Source: Bryopsis sp. KO-2023
Lineage: Eukaryota; Chlorophyta; Ulvophyceae; Bryopsidales; Bryopsidaceae
Length of the DNA: 64,000 nucleotides
Direction: 5' to 3'
NCBI GenBank assembly: GCA_030272585.1
Contig: BSYQ01000001.1
Coordinates: 8,137,001-8,201,000, forward strand
Below, in pieces: positions 36,917-48,085 of this stretch; the stretch's first letter is position 1, and every line of letters begins with the position of its first letter. The position numbers were made by a program, and so were the translations under genes. Under the pieces are notes generated by a model. That model was given only the letters and a program-made list of their open reading frames with translations. It was not told the DNA's origin and made no database searches.

Positions 36917-39116
36917 TTCGTCCATGTAAGTTTGAAAAGATATTCAAAAAAGAGAAAAGAAGAGGAGAAGAAGAGAAGCCCGGCTAGAAAAACGGGGTCC
37001 CCATCATGGTTAGAATGCATCTGAATGCTTGAAAAACGTATGAAGGCTATGTGTATTTCCGTGCTCGTATTATTATTTCAGTTCATTATTTCGGAGAGAA
37101 CAAATGCCACAAACGGTGGCTCCACATGATAGTATTTTCTTTCTTTCTTGATTCAGTTTTGTTTTGTTTTGTTTTTTCATTTTCAGCTTTTTTTTTTCTT
37201 GCTTTGCCTTTCAAAAAAAGATGCAAGGACTAACTAGCGTTCAGGGAAAAGGGGGAATTTCATCCATCGATTGGGAAAAGGGGGGGGAGGGGGGGAGTTT
37301 GGCTGCTTCGATGAGCAGCCCTTGACAAGATTTTCCAATCAACAAGAAAAAAAGGTAACAAGCGATAAGAAACTGGTGGAAAAAAAAGGGGAGGGGGGGA
37401 AGGGGGGGTTCGACCTGACGTCGTTAAAAAAAAAAATCTGGTTGGTTTGATAGGAGTCGATTCTCGACGGAATCGATTTTCCTTATTCTTTTGACTTTGT
37501 GGTGATTTTTCCCCTCCCCTGATTCAAGCAGAGAGCTGAAAAAATGGGTGAAGTTGTGAAAATGATTGTTTTCTGACACAGCTTTGTATATGGTTTTGGA
37601 AGATGCCTGCGGAGGCACATAGTGTTATTGTTTCTTTGGATTTGAAAGGTACTGCTTTTTTTTTTTGCTTTTTTTCTTCTTCTCATTTTATTTTTTTTCT
37701 GGTAGAGGAAAATCTGGAAAGGGCGAACAGCTCTTTTTTTTCGTTTAGCTGACTCGGGGGATGTTCGATCCTTCGAGTGTTTTTTTTTTTTTTTTTCTTG
37801 GGTTTTTTTGGGGGGGTTCTATTCAGTGCCGATGAGGATGGGAATTTCACTGGTGGTTTTGTGTTCGAATCGGACGATGATATCAGGTTAAAACTGTTGT
37901 TTTCATTTTCATTGGTTGGTTTTTTTTTCTTTCCTTTTTTTTCTCATGGGATTTTAAGGGCCAGTTCTCGGATCGGGGAGTGGAGTCCCATCTCCAAAAA
38001 GGGGAGGGGGTGCAGGCGATGCGTTTCTTTTCTGTTTTTTTGTTTTTGAGATTATTTTTCCTACTCCAACGGGAGTGGATGTTTAGAGAATGGGAGGGAG
38101 GGGAAAAGCTTTCATCTTTTCTTATCCGCATGTTGATTTTTATTTTTTTTCTTTCTGAGGGGATTGTAGCCAGCGGACGCTTGGTCCTGAGTGAACACAC
38201 GTAATGTAATGATGGGTTCATGCATTTTTTGTACCTCAATTTTATTGCATTTCAAGATCATATTGAATCGTAATCTTTTCTTTTCCGAACTGGCATTCCA
38301 CCCCCATTCCACCCCCCAAAAAAAAAGCAAAAACGAAAGGCAATCCAATTTTCCCCACCTTCATAAAAAAACACTGACACTGTTGAGGAAAAAGAAAGCT
38401 TGTGCTGTGAGTGTACTGGGCAAGGACTGACACCAATTTGTGTGGTTACTGATACCGGCTTTGCAACTTTCAACCAAATTTACGAGAGGTAGTGCAATTA
38501 AAGAGGCAGCATATATGAAAATTGTGCTTACCCTAAATAATTGGACTTGGACCGAATTCGAGTCGTAAAAAATCATGGCTAAGATATGTGGTTGAGACGT
38601 GATATCGTTTGTCGTGGGATCGAGTGTTGGAAAAAAGGTTAAAAAGCGAAGTATGGAAGTAAGAACTTTCACTCTGTGAATAGTGTTGGGCTCACTTGTT
38701 TTGCAAAACAACACACATGGAGGAAGGGACATCCGGCACATTTACTTACAAAAATTTCCCCCCCACAAAAAACCACAACACACGGCTTGGAAGAGGAAAA
38801 TGAAATCGCCCGTGCAGAGTTCAAACATTTGTGATGGATCAACCACACACTGCACTATTTGATCGGCTGTTCGCCAGGATGTGCGCTATGTCTGACAGGA
38901 TGTGGGCAAAAGGGAACACAAAGACTGAGAACTGTACAGTTTACATCGGTTTGTGGAGGGATGGCCAGACAAGAAAGATGCCCTCAGCTCAAGTTAGAGC
39001 TGCCAGGCACCCAGCCATTCAATGCAAGGGAATCAGGGTAAACTAGACAGGGACTGCCTTGTGTGTGCTGCAGAGCGAAAGAAGTGCTGCAAGGGTTTCC
39101 CCAACATAACAATTTT
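36917..39116. other. Intergenic, low complexity, no gene seen
   Basis: Convergent 3' flanks of the acidic-protein gene and mL53. The 36930-38100 part has A, T and G runs (for example G-rich purine blocks near 37260-37300 and 37385-37410). The 38200-39000 part is more balanced but shows only short open frames without recognisable content. Confidence 0.5.
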
Positions 39117-39455
39117 TCACCAGCTGGACTCCAATTTCTCCCCATCTTTCAGACCCGCCGCTTTCAGAGTGTTTTGCGTTTCCATTTCCTCGGTTTTTTG
39201 CTGAATCGTGCCCAAAATGTCCCCAACTTTCTTGTCCTTGGTTTCGATCCTCTCCGCCTTCCCCCCAGCAAACACCACGTCTACATAAGGATCCCCTTTG
39301 GCTCGTATTTTGACGTCGATCTCGCACTCCGCGTTGGAGGCTGTCGCCTTCGGCGCGGTGCACCGCGACAGAAACTCCCGAATCGATTTGCAGCCATTTT
39401 CCCACGGGGCGAAGCGGAAGGACAGCTTTGTCAAATTCTTCAGATTCACGGACAT
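39117..39455 (-). CDS. MRPL53: Mitochondrial large-subunit ribosomal protein mL53
   Basis: Nuclear-encoded component of the mitochondrial ribosome large subunit, thioredoxin-like fold family. Single exon, 112 residues, ATG at 39455. Family features are the N-terminal LTKLSFRFAPWENGCKSIREF, then LSRCTAPKATASNAECEI, VDVVFAGGKAERIE, and a C-terminal helix around TIQQKTEEMETQNTLKAAG. The length matches plant and animal mL53 (about 110-120). Its start codon is 228 bp from the divergent MCTS1 start. Confidence 0.82.
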   Translation of the reverse strand: MSVNLKNLTKLSFRFAPWENGCKSIREFLSRCTAPKATASNAECEIDVKIRAKGDPYVDVVFAGGKAERIETKDKKVGDILGTIQQKTEEMETQNTLKAAGLKDGEKLESSW

Positions 39456-39683
39456 CCTTCCCTCCTCCTTCTCAAACGGCCAGCGCCTTTCAGACGAACG
39501 TTGACTTTCAACGCACCGCCAGTGACGCCCTTCGCGCACTTGCCAGAAAGGAAAAGACAGAAATATACGACACGCAACTCGTACGATTATTTTGTTCGAT
39601 TCCTTGTCGAATTAGGGTCTGATTCGCAAAACAATACAGTGGATTTCTGGAGCGCCCAGTTTTTCGAGGGGATATTTGGCAGG
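39456..39683. promoter_or_regulatory. 228-bp divergent spacer between mL53 and MCTS1
   Basis: Head-to-head arrangement of two translation genes with a short shared spacer, consistent with a bidirectional promoter. No specific motif was assigned. Confidence 0.45.
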
Positions 39684-41107
39684 ATGTTCAAGAAGTTTAC
39701 GAAGGAGGATAGCATATCGAACCTCAACCAAGTGAAGTCTTCGGTGGCTAGAGGGATCAGAAGTGAGGGCGACCCGCATCTTGTCGGATCTTGTTTGGCC
39801 TCTGCTGCGAAAGACGTCGAGGACCCCCCGGTTGGCTGCGGGGTGGCTTCCCCTCTCATTGCTTAAGCAGTTGTTTTGGTCAGGCAAGGTATGTGAAGCC
39901 TATCCCTACCTGCTGGACACGGGCATTATCGATGTCATCATGCCAAAGAAGGAGCCCATGATCATTGCCAAGTGGTAGGTAGCCGGAGCGCGGCGAGAAA
40001 GCGTTGTAAAACAGAGGCTGGTGACTTTCCTTTCAACTCTGGAAAAAACACCCAAACGAATGTACATGCATCCAAATTTCTTGCAGGATTTCTGTGTTAG
40101 GGTGGCCATTCTTGGCTGCTGCTTTCCCACTCGATCCACCCCTATAAACCTGATCGACACAGCGTCGACTTCTCTTCCAATTTTTTCTTTCTTAAAATCC
40201 TGGTAATGGTGAATATGATGCGTTCAATGATTGGCGATCGTCTTTGCTTTGATTCTGACTGGCAGTCAGCACCACTTGCAAGTGGCTATTTTGAACGGCA
40301 CCCCTCTTTTTTTTGCGGAGCGTGATGGCCCCTGGTTTCCAACTCTGCGCCTCCTCCACCAATATCCGGAGATGATGCGCAAATTGAGGGCAGATTTGGG
40401 CGCCATCAAATTTGTGCTATCTGGTGCGAATATCATGTGTCCTGGACTCACCTCCCCTGGGGCTACCATTCATGATGAGGTGAGGATTTCTAGATAAATA
40501 ATAAAAAAAAATTCTAGATTTCTATATTGGTGTAGAGTTAGGGTTTCGCTTCTCAATAACTTAACCTGATTCTGTGGAAGGGATGGACCTCGGCCACCCC
40601 CAGTGGTGTTCATTTTCTTAAGGGAGTTTGTTCAAAACCTGTCGCAATGGCTCATCGGGTGTGGTGTTTGATCAATCAGCCCGTGTCAGGTAGTTCTCGG
40701 GGCATTTTGGTGGGGGGTTGGTAATATCCAATTGGATTGATATGAACGGGGCATTGCCAAACTATTGGGTGTTTTTTTGCGAGTGCATCTTTATGGATGT
40801 TTGGAGGACAAGGGGGGAAAAGAAGTTGAAATGTTCGCACTCATATATATTAACCAAAAAAAAAGGCGAAAGAAAGGGAGAGGGAGGAGTATCTTGTCCC
40901 TGTCAGATCATCAAATGCTTTGGTGCTGCATGACAGGTCGATGGTGGGGCACCTGTGGCGATTTATGCGGAAGGCAAAACCCACGCAATGGCAATAGGAC
41001 TGACGAAGATGTCTACGGGGGATATGCGGAAAATCAACAAGGGAATAGGAGTGGACAATGTGCATTACCTCAATGATGGCCTGTGGAAACTGACAGAGAT
41101 TTCTTGA
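39684..41107 (+). CDS. MCTS1: MCTS1/Tma20, PUA-domain translation reinitiation and ribosome recycling factor
   Basis: MCTS1 works with DENR to bind the 40S subunit, remove deacylated tRNA after termination and support reinitiation. Four exons (39684-39762, 39884-39974, 40266-40479, 40937-41107) join in phase to 184 residues; the human protein has 181. The start [20 protein letters not shown] is the family N terminus. [13 protein letters not shown] ends the N-terminal domain. The PUA domain includes [54 protein letters not shown] and the conserved [11 protein letters not shown] end. All expected elements are present. Confidence 0.96.
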
Positions 41108-41713
41108 CGGATGTGCCCTGCTGTTTGGGAATTGCTGGAAGGGTCAGCATGGGTTCTTATTTTTCTCCTTGTGTTTTTTCTGGGTGTTTTGACGGGTTGA
41201 GACAATTTTGGTGCTTTTGGACTGGTGTATTTCGTTTGATTGATATTGCATCCAAGTCGGGGGGCTGACAGTTGCAGCGTCGAAGATGTGTTGAGAATGA
41301 AAGGCAATTAAGAGGGACCTTCTTTGAGACGTTCAGGCAAAAGGATACTGCTTTCTGTTTCGCCGCCTGATCGCACCCCAAGAAGGGAATTTCTGATTAA
41401 TTCAATCAAATTCGATGCCATGAGTCAGCTGTATCCAGTGGTGGCAGATTGCTTCACTTTCCAAATTCAGCACTAGACAAAAAAGGCCAAAATGCTGGGG
41501 ATAAGACAGCACCACATGCAGTGATACTGATCATGTCCTTGGGATGTCCGTGCGAATTCTTGTGTTCCCCAACAAGATATGCAGAATAGCACACTTAATG
41601 TACTGGCACATTGCTTCTCTTACCAGTCAAAATGGAGGGTTAATTCTGTTCTTGCTGCATGTCTGAATGGAGTAATGCTCTGACAAATAGTTGCTGATTT
41701 TCAGCCACACACA
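41108..41713. other. 3' flank of MCTS1 up to the left inverted-repeat arm
   Basis: No coding content recognised. Contains the MCTS1 3' UTR and unique sequence up to the boundary of the large repeat. Confidence 0.5.
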
Positions 41714-43916
41714 ACGAATCAGTGATTTCCTACTGATGCTTGAATTGGGACTCAGCACCAATTGAAGTCAAAATGCCCCAGTACCCCAGATTTCTTCCAA
41801 CACCTTACTGGCACTCACAAAAAACATGACAGTTCTTGGAAACAGCCACCTTGCTGACATCTAGTTTGAAAAAAAAAACAAAACGGATCCTCCCTTTCGC
41901 TCCCCCTTCAATATCCATGCGGGTTCACTCAAACTTTCATGCAAGCTCCATAATATTCAGCCAACAACGCAAGAAAAACCCAAAGTCGCGAAGCGAAAAA
42001 GAAAAAAACATGCATGCATGCATGAAAAAACCCATAAAAACATGTGCCCTACCTACCCGTTCGAATCCCAGAGCTGAGGCCGCCCGCGGCTTGCCGGCTG
42101 AGGTCATCCTCCTTGCGGAGACGCTCGGGATTCCCGGGAACTGAACCGACACCTCCCCCGACTTGCTTGGGGGCGCTTATCCTGCGCTCAAGGGCTCCAG
42201 GACGCCGGACCAGCTCCCAGGAATCAGTTCCCGATCGCGTGGGTGATCATCGAGATGATCGCGGATGCTGAGGCTGTCTGGTGTACGAACTGAAGAACGG
42301 ATCCCGATCAAGCACAGTCGTAACCAGCATGGGGTGTCGCTGGTCCCGTAAAATGCGTTTTTGTTTTTCGTCGACTGAGACAACATTTTTCCACTTTCAA
42401 GTGTGTGGAATATGACTCACCTATTCTGTTTACGATTTTTGTTGCTCGCTTATTTCGCAGACATATCTCTCGTGTTGCGTTTCTGTTTGCTTTTGGTTTT
42501 TCTTTTTCCTTCTCGAGTGTTCACGAGACCTTGCGGCCGTCCTGAAGCCCACGTCGGCGAACAAGTGGGCCTTGTGAAGATTCCAACGGAGTCGCGCGAA
42601 CCAGATCCAGAAACTTGTTTGCTCCGTACGTATGTGGAAAATGTTTCGGATGGGAAAGGGAAGGCGACTGGATACGCGAACCTCAGGAAGGACGGACGGC
42701 TTGTTGGTACGGTTTTGAGTCTGTGTTTCGCCGGGGTACTGGCGTGAGTTGTGTTGAGTTTTTGTGGACTTGCTCTCTGACGCTCGGATCGTATCGGCCT
42801 CACGGCATGTTTTCGTCTTTTCGCCCCAGGCGCTTGTGCTGGCGCGAGTCAAGCGTGCTTCGACTGTTCGGTTTGATGGCGTATTGTTTTCCTTTGTTCA
42901 GTTTGGGCCCAACCTTGATTGTTCTTCGTATAAAAGTAAGGAAAAAGTGGACTGCGAAGATCCTTCACTTTCGTGCATCGATCTGGTGACCCCAAAGCGG
43001 ATGCTTCTTCCTTGTCACAGCCGAACGAACGAGACCTCGAAACGCGTGAGCAACGCGTTGTGGATGAACGTCCCTTTGGAGGAATCGACGAAGACCCTCT
43101 GGCACCGGTGCTGACATCGAGCGCTGTGCGCGGCGACGAAGGGTAGAAACTGTCAACGACGGTGAGGAGCTCCAAAAGGAAAGAAAGTTTCGAACCGCAG
43201 TGGCAACATCTGGGATTTGGTGGAAGGCCGAGGAGGGGTGCGACCCAGCTCTGACGTGTTTGCTCGTAGTCGGGGAGATGGGCAGCTAACCCAAGCACCA
43301 CACTAAAGACTAAAGTCACTAAAGACTCTTAGAGAACCCAGTCATTCCTTCTTTTGTGAGCCTCGTTCCGAAAATCATTAGTGACCCACTCCCAGGAAAT
43401 TTATTTGGAGGCTTTAAACAATAAGATACAAAATGTCTGTGTGGTTGCTCCTGCACAGCTTGGGGCAATCACCATGCTGCTGTGGAGGTTGTTGAGTTAC
43501 ACAGTCTAATTTTCCCAACAGAGATCCACAGCAGATGCACCAAAGACATCAATTCAGCAGTGGCTTGCACAATGTATGAATTGGGGTGTGAATACCAGCA
43601 CATGAAAGCCGGTGATGGAAAGTCCAGGCATCAGAGGAGCTCTACAAGAAAGCCCTGCAAATCGGGTCCATCATTTACCCTGGACTGTGTCCATATTCTG
43701 GAGCTCAGCAAAGACTTAAAAGAGGGGGGGGGAGTTTGCAAAATCAGAAGCCAAAGACGGCACAGAGGAGATCATTTTTTTAGTTTGGGGTGTAAACGGT
43801 GTTTGTCGTCTGAATCCAGAGATCGAATTCGATGGCACCACATCAGCCCTGCTCTTGTGCAGTGGTTGAGTCTGGCACTATCGAAAATAGGTTCAAAAAA
43901 GTTCTGAACTAAGAAA
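41714..43916 (+). repeat. Left arm of a 2.2-kb inverted repeat (partner 55697-57776)
   Basis: The sequence from ACGAATCAGTGATTTCC at 41714 to GAACTAAGAAA at 43916 is repeated in reverse complement at 55697-57776. The core (about 42.4-43.1 kb versus 56.4-57.1 kb) differs at only a handful of bases. The left copy is about 120 bp longer. It has two segments, near 43595-43650 and near 43787-43836, that are missing from the right copy. It also contains (CATG)4 near 42010. No terminal inverted repeats or clear target-site duplications were seen at the ends. Confidence 0.92.
42412..43114 (+). CDS. Candidate small secreted/membrane protein in left repeat arm
   Basis: ATG at 42412 opens a very hydrophobic N terminus (MTHLFCLRFLLLAYFADISL, then VLRFCLLLVFLF) followed by a hydrophilic part with GEQVGLVKIPTESREPDPET and VSDGKGKATGYANLRKDGRL. 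Two splice models keep phase. A gtgagt donor at 42744 joined to 42830 gives 163 residues with a second hydrophobic stretch. A gtactg donor at 42736 joined to 42830 gives a longer Cys-containing tail (FVQFGPNLDCSS and so on) ending at 43114. No family recognised. The same frame is kept in the right-arm copy. The gene is unproven. Confidence 0.4.
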
Positions 43917-44300
43917 ATATATATCACTACAAAGTGGAACAGTTGGAAAGCCAGCACGACTTCAGGGGGTTGATCCAAAGAAGCCGCCAGAAACTATTGT
44001 TGAAGGCAGCCATTCACATCCCACCCAGTAATTCATTAGTTGCAGGGAAGATAGAAGAAAAAACACCCTTCCGAGTTGCATATCGATTGTCATTTGTTGC
44101 AAGGAGTTGAACCAGGTGGTGATTTGAGTGGTCGAGATAGGTTCATTAAGATATCGACTGCAAACCAACCCTCAGCTATTGCAACACAATTACCTGACTC
44201 GTACTATAGATTGGACGCAGCAGCTAGTCTTGGAGAAAAAACAGCTGTAGCTTGTTACAGCAAACTGTCTATTTGCCACATGATCCCCTGTTCACTCACT
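43470..44300 (+). pseudogene. Coding-like fragments in broken frames across the inner edge of the left arm
   Basis: Several stretches read like protein but need frame changes. Inside the repeat: TKDINSAVACTMYELG, EELYKKALQIGSIIYPG and EEIIFLVWGVNGVCRLNPEI. Just outside it: YKVEQLESQHDFRGLIQRSR, LLKAAIHIPPSNSLVAGKI, and GRDRFIKISTANQPSAIATQ with LDAAASLGEKTAVACYSKL. No splice model I tried joins them cleanly. The last two show a weak resemblance to the repeat pattern of SpoVS-type domains, which I do not assert. It is either a decayed gene or an intron-rich gene whose exons I could not delimit. Confidence 0.3.
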
Positions 44301-44797
44301 AAAAGATTTCCCCATCCCTATTCCCCAGCAAACTTACAAAAACAAATTCTAAACCTAGCCCCTCCATCCGGCAAAAGGAGTTTTCTTTCTTTCTCTTTTA
44401 TCAACAGCAAAGTCTTCTTGAGGGGTTTTCAAAGGTCAAGTACCATGTGAAGGGAAATCACATGGTCAATTATAAGATCAACCTACAAATCCGTTTTCCT
44501 TTTTGTCAAATTTCTTCAATTTCTTCTTGAATCGATTCGCCCATCACTTTTGATGGCTTTCAAATCAGTTTTTTTCTTTGTGCATTTTCCTACCCCCAGA
44601 CTCTGGCTCCACACAAGCAATCCACCCGGTTGCCCATGAAGGCAAAAAACAAAACAGAACACAACTCCCCTCATTCCAAGAATAAAACACACACACACAC
44701 ACACAAATAGTTCATCCCTTATCCCTCCCTTTATGTAACTCCTCCGCCATCTCTTCGGTTGAAAACCCACCACCACCAACTTTGTTCGGTTCCAAGC

Positions 44798-47700
44798 TCA
44801 ACACCTATTTTTGAAATTTCCATTCCCTCTACCCCCTCTCTTTTCATAGTGCCCCCTCCTTCCTCTCGGTGCCCCCGTCGAATTCTGAATTCTGTTCAAT
44901 TCTGATGCCAACCTCCTATTTTCCAAGGTCTGTGCTTCTATCACATCCCTGGCTTCACCATACAACCTATTTTTCTCCTCCAGCTGCTGCAGTATGGTTC
45001 TCTTTTCGCATTCTGTCCTCCCCAAAGCCTCTCGGATTGCTTCAACATGGCTGTTGGCAGCCATCATATCGTTTCTGGATCGTGTTGCATTTGCTTTCAA
45101 ATGTTGAATTTCTTTGGAAAGCTGATCTATGGTTCGTTTCGCTTTGTGGGTGCTTTTTCTCGCATCGTCCAGTTCCGTCGTCAAAACCTCCTTGCAAATC
45201 TGACCCAAGGCACAATCACTTCACAAATTTAAACGCACAGTCGAATCTCAATAATGGAAATATTTCAAACCACAAAAAACAACCTGCATGGACCATCTTC
45301 TACGCCTTGTCAAAAACACCAAAAAGAAAAAGAAAAAAAAACCCATCCCTTTTACCTTCAAAGTCCCATTTTCTGCAGTGATCCGAACGCAGTTCTCATT
45401 TAGCTGGTTGTTTCTCACCTCCAGCTCCTCCACCACTGAGGTCACCTTCACATTCTCCATTCGCACCTGGTGCAGCTGGCCGCACATGAACCTCTTCTCC
45501 TCGTCCTTTCTAAACACTTCATTTTGTAATACGCAAATATCAAACCGTGCAGCCTCCAGGTCTGCCGCTATGTGATCTTTTTCCCTCACCACATTGTTGT
45601 AGTCGTGCAAAATCAGCTGATTCTCGTACTTCAATTGCTCGATTTTAGCCACGTTGGCATCCACTTTTACTCCATTTCTGATCACCCAGTCGACCTTTAC
45701 AATCTTTTGCTCGGCGGGTACCGAGCATCCAGCAGCCTCCCCCTGCTTTTCTTCAGCTGATGCTGGACTCGGGGGGGCGGCAGGGACCAATTTGTCGTTT
45801 TCCCCGATCCGAGTGTTCACCCCCGCCAATATAACTCTTGACAAATCCAAATTCGGAACCTCTGGAGGCTTCTGCCATGCTGGTATGGGGTTGGATGCAC
45901 AAGGCAGATCAATTCCATCCAATTCGTCTGTCAATCCATGGCTCGACGAAACTGCCTTGCATTTCCCTGGATGGTCATCCTCCTCTGCTTCAATCTCAGA
46001 GGCAGAATCGGCATCCTCTTGAGTGGCTGCGTCGTCAATCTCCTCATCAGAGGAGCTACTGCTGGAAAGCAGCTCGGCCGGTTTCCCAGTGTGTTTATCA
46101 GCATTGTCAGTATCCATTCCTTCGATGAAATCCAGCAGCATGGGTCGCAACAGCGCCCAATTCTTGTAGAAGAGCCCATTCAGCTCGCTCAGTTCCGAAA
46201 TGTTCTCCTGGACAGAATCCGAGATGTGTGGCTTGTCGCAGGGGTGGTTTTTTGTATACTCCACCAGGTGGTCCACAGAATCCACGCACTCGTTCATCTT
46301 GCAGCCCACTTTGACGCAGAGGTGATGAAACCTCAACACGCTGTGCTTCAAAGTCTGACAGGCAGGTCCGCTCTTCGAATCCTGCTCGCTGCATTGCGAA
46401 GAGCAGGCCGACGAAGTTCCAGAACTGGTGTCCTCCTCACCCTCAACATCTGCCTTCACTTCACAGTCTTCCGAAGCACAACTCTCTGACTGACTGTCAT
46501 CAGATTGGTCCGCAGCCCTGTAAGATGCGCCCCCATTGGCCTCCCCAGAAAACACCTTTCGCTGTTTCTGAGTGTCCAATCTCGCGGTACCCCCACTGAA
46601 CTCTGCGTAGCTGACTTCATTGAACCCTGTGTCAAGTTTCTTAATCACTAGCGAACATGCGTCAGAAGGTCTGCGCACGACAGTGATATGCCTGGAACCC
46701 ACTCCCACATCCACTGGCGTCTCATCTTCACAATCTATTTCACCGTCACAAGTCATTCCAACTCCCTTCGTATTTTCTAAACCACTCGAGTCCTGTTGCG
46801 TATCGTTTCCTCCCTCCGTAAATCGCATAACTTGCTCCTCCAAGTAGTAAACTTCTGCCTTCTTCACATCCAAATCATCCACAAGATCCTCGACGTGAGC
46901 TTTCAACCTTTCGTTTTCCTCTTGCATTTCGTCCAGCTCCATATCCCTCTCAATAATCATCCTCTTCAATTCGGCAACCTCTTCTAAACCACACTGATCC
47001 ACAGCATCCGCTTTGAGGTTTCCTCTCGCCACTGCTTCATACGGGACTTCATCACTGATCTGGATTCCGCTGTCCGACGTCCGATCGGATGCAGAGGTTG
47101 AACCGCTTTCGAAACCATCCTTTTCCTCCACAGCTGAATCGACGCCAGCCCATGGGTCCCCAAGCCTGGCGTCAGACACACCAGCAGCACCCATCTCCCC
47201 TTGATCGGCGTCTGCTCGGACCAGCCTTGCTCGAGCAGACTGCGTTGTTACGGGGCAGCAACGGGGCGATCGTGGCGGCTCCTCCTGGGCTCGTTGCGCG
47301 TTGAGTAGCTCCTGCATTCTCGAGTCTTTTTCACGCAGCAACACCTCCATGTTCTTCACCTCTTCTTCCAACGCGCAATTCCGATCGGCCAGCTCTTCTT
47401 CCCGCCTGGTTGCCGTGTTCAAGTTTGCTTTCGTTTCGCCCAGCTCCGCCGCCAGCTCCACGTTACCCTCCTTCAGCAAGCTGATCTGGTAGCGCGCCTC
47501 CTCCAGCTGCCTCCCCAAAGACTCGCACGAATCATCGTCGCAGTTCAAGAATTTGGGCGAGTCGTCCAAAATCAGGGACTGAGAATCGATCGCGGAGCTC
47601 CCAGGGGAGGACAACACGCTCGATGATCGCTGCTTCCTGCGCTTCTGCAAGCTGGACAGTCCATTGACCTGGTGCCTCAGCTGAGCGATGCACTGGCTCA

Positions 47701-48085
47701 GGCTCACGAGCGAATCCAGCGGCGTGTGCCTCTTCTCGGGTTGCCGCCAACTGTCTTGACCCGAGTCGAACTCGTCTGTCTGTGAATCAAGAACCGCGCA
47801 ACGATCAACCAGGCCCGCTCCATAGAGGGTCAATGAAACGCCCCGCCACGTTTTCCACAACGAGCCCCCCCACCAAAAGCACACCGCCTGCGAATGCGGA
47901 CTTAAAAGAAACGGCGCCGCCGCAGAAAACCTTTTCTTTTCTTGAACAACAGCGCAGGGGTGGTTGGAGGACAGAAAACCTATCGGAAGCTCCAGCGACG
48001 ATGCAAAACGTCGAACCCCTAGCCGACGATTCAAAATTTCTGACCTCCAGCCGCCCCAACCGTCTCGAGTTCTTACCTTCTCCAT
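44798..48085 (-). CDS. Large coiled-coil protein with acidic middle and RGG-like tail, 944 aa
   Basis: Three coding exons: 48077-48085 (only Met-Glu-Lys), 45356-47779 and 44798-45199, joined in phase to 945 codons including the stop. The nine-base start exon ends in a gtaaga donor. The long open frame upstream of 47779 on the minus strand is therefore intron, and its apparent N terminus is not real. Coiled-coil segments lie at about 95-190 (LGRQLEEARYQISLLKEGNV), 290-350 and 690-900. The middle holds Ser/Asp/Glu-rich runs (SSSSSSDEEIDDAATQED) and a short Cys-containing segment (HLCVKVGCKMNECVDSVDHL). The C-terminal exon is helical, then ends GRRGHYEKRGGRGNGNFKN, an RGG-like basic tail. No named family recognised; a cytoskeletal or basal-body scaffold, or an RNA-granule protein, would fit the layout. 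Confidence 0.75.

Noticed and set aside
38831..39046. Plus-strand frame starting near 38834 (MDQPHTALFDRLF)
   Set aside because: Short, no recognisable family, no supporting splice structure, overlaps the 3' flank of mL53.
42050..42075. tRNA-like B box (GTTCGAATCC) in the left repeat arm, and its mirror near 57430
   Set aside because: Flanking bases do not form a T-stem and no A box or cloverleaf lies upstream, so neither a tRNA nor a tRNA-derived SINE is supported.
45524..45538. 14-bp match to the MITE terminal repeat (TGTAATACGCAAAT)
   Set aside because: Falls inside the coding sequence of the coiled-coil gene with an undisturbed frame and no partner TIR; treated as chance.
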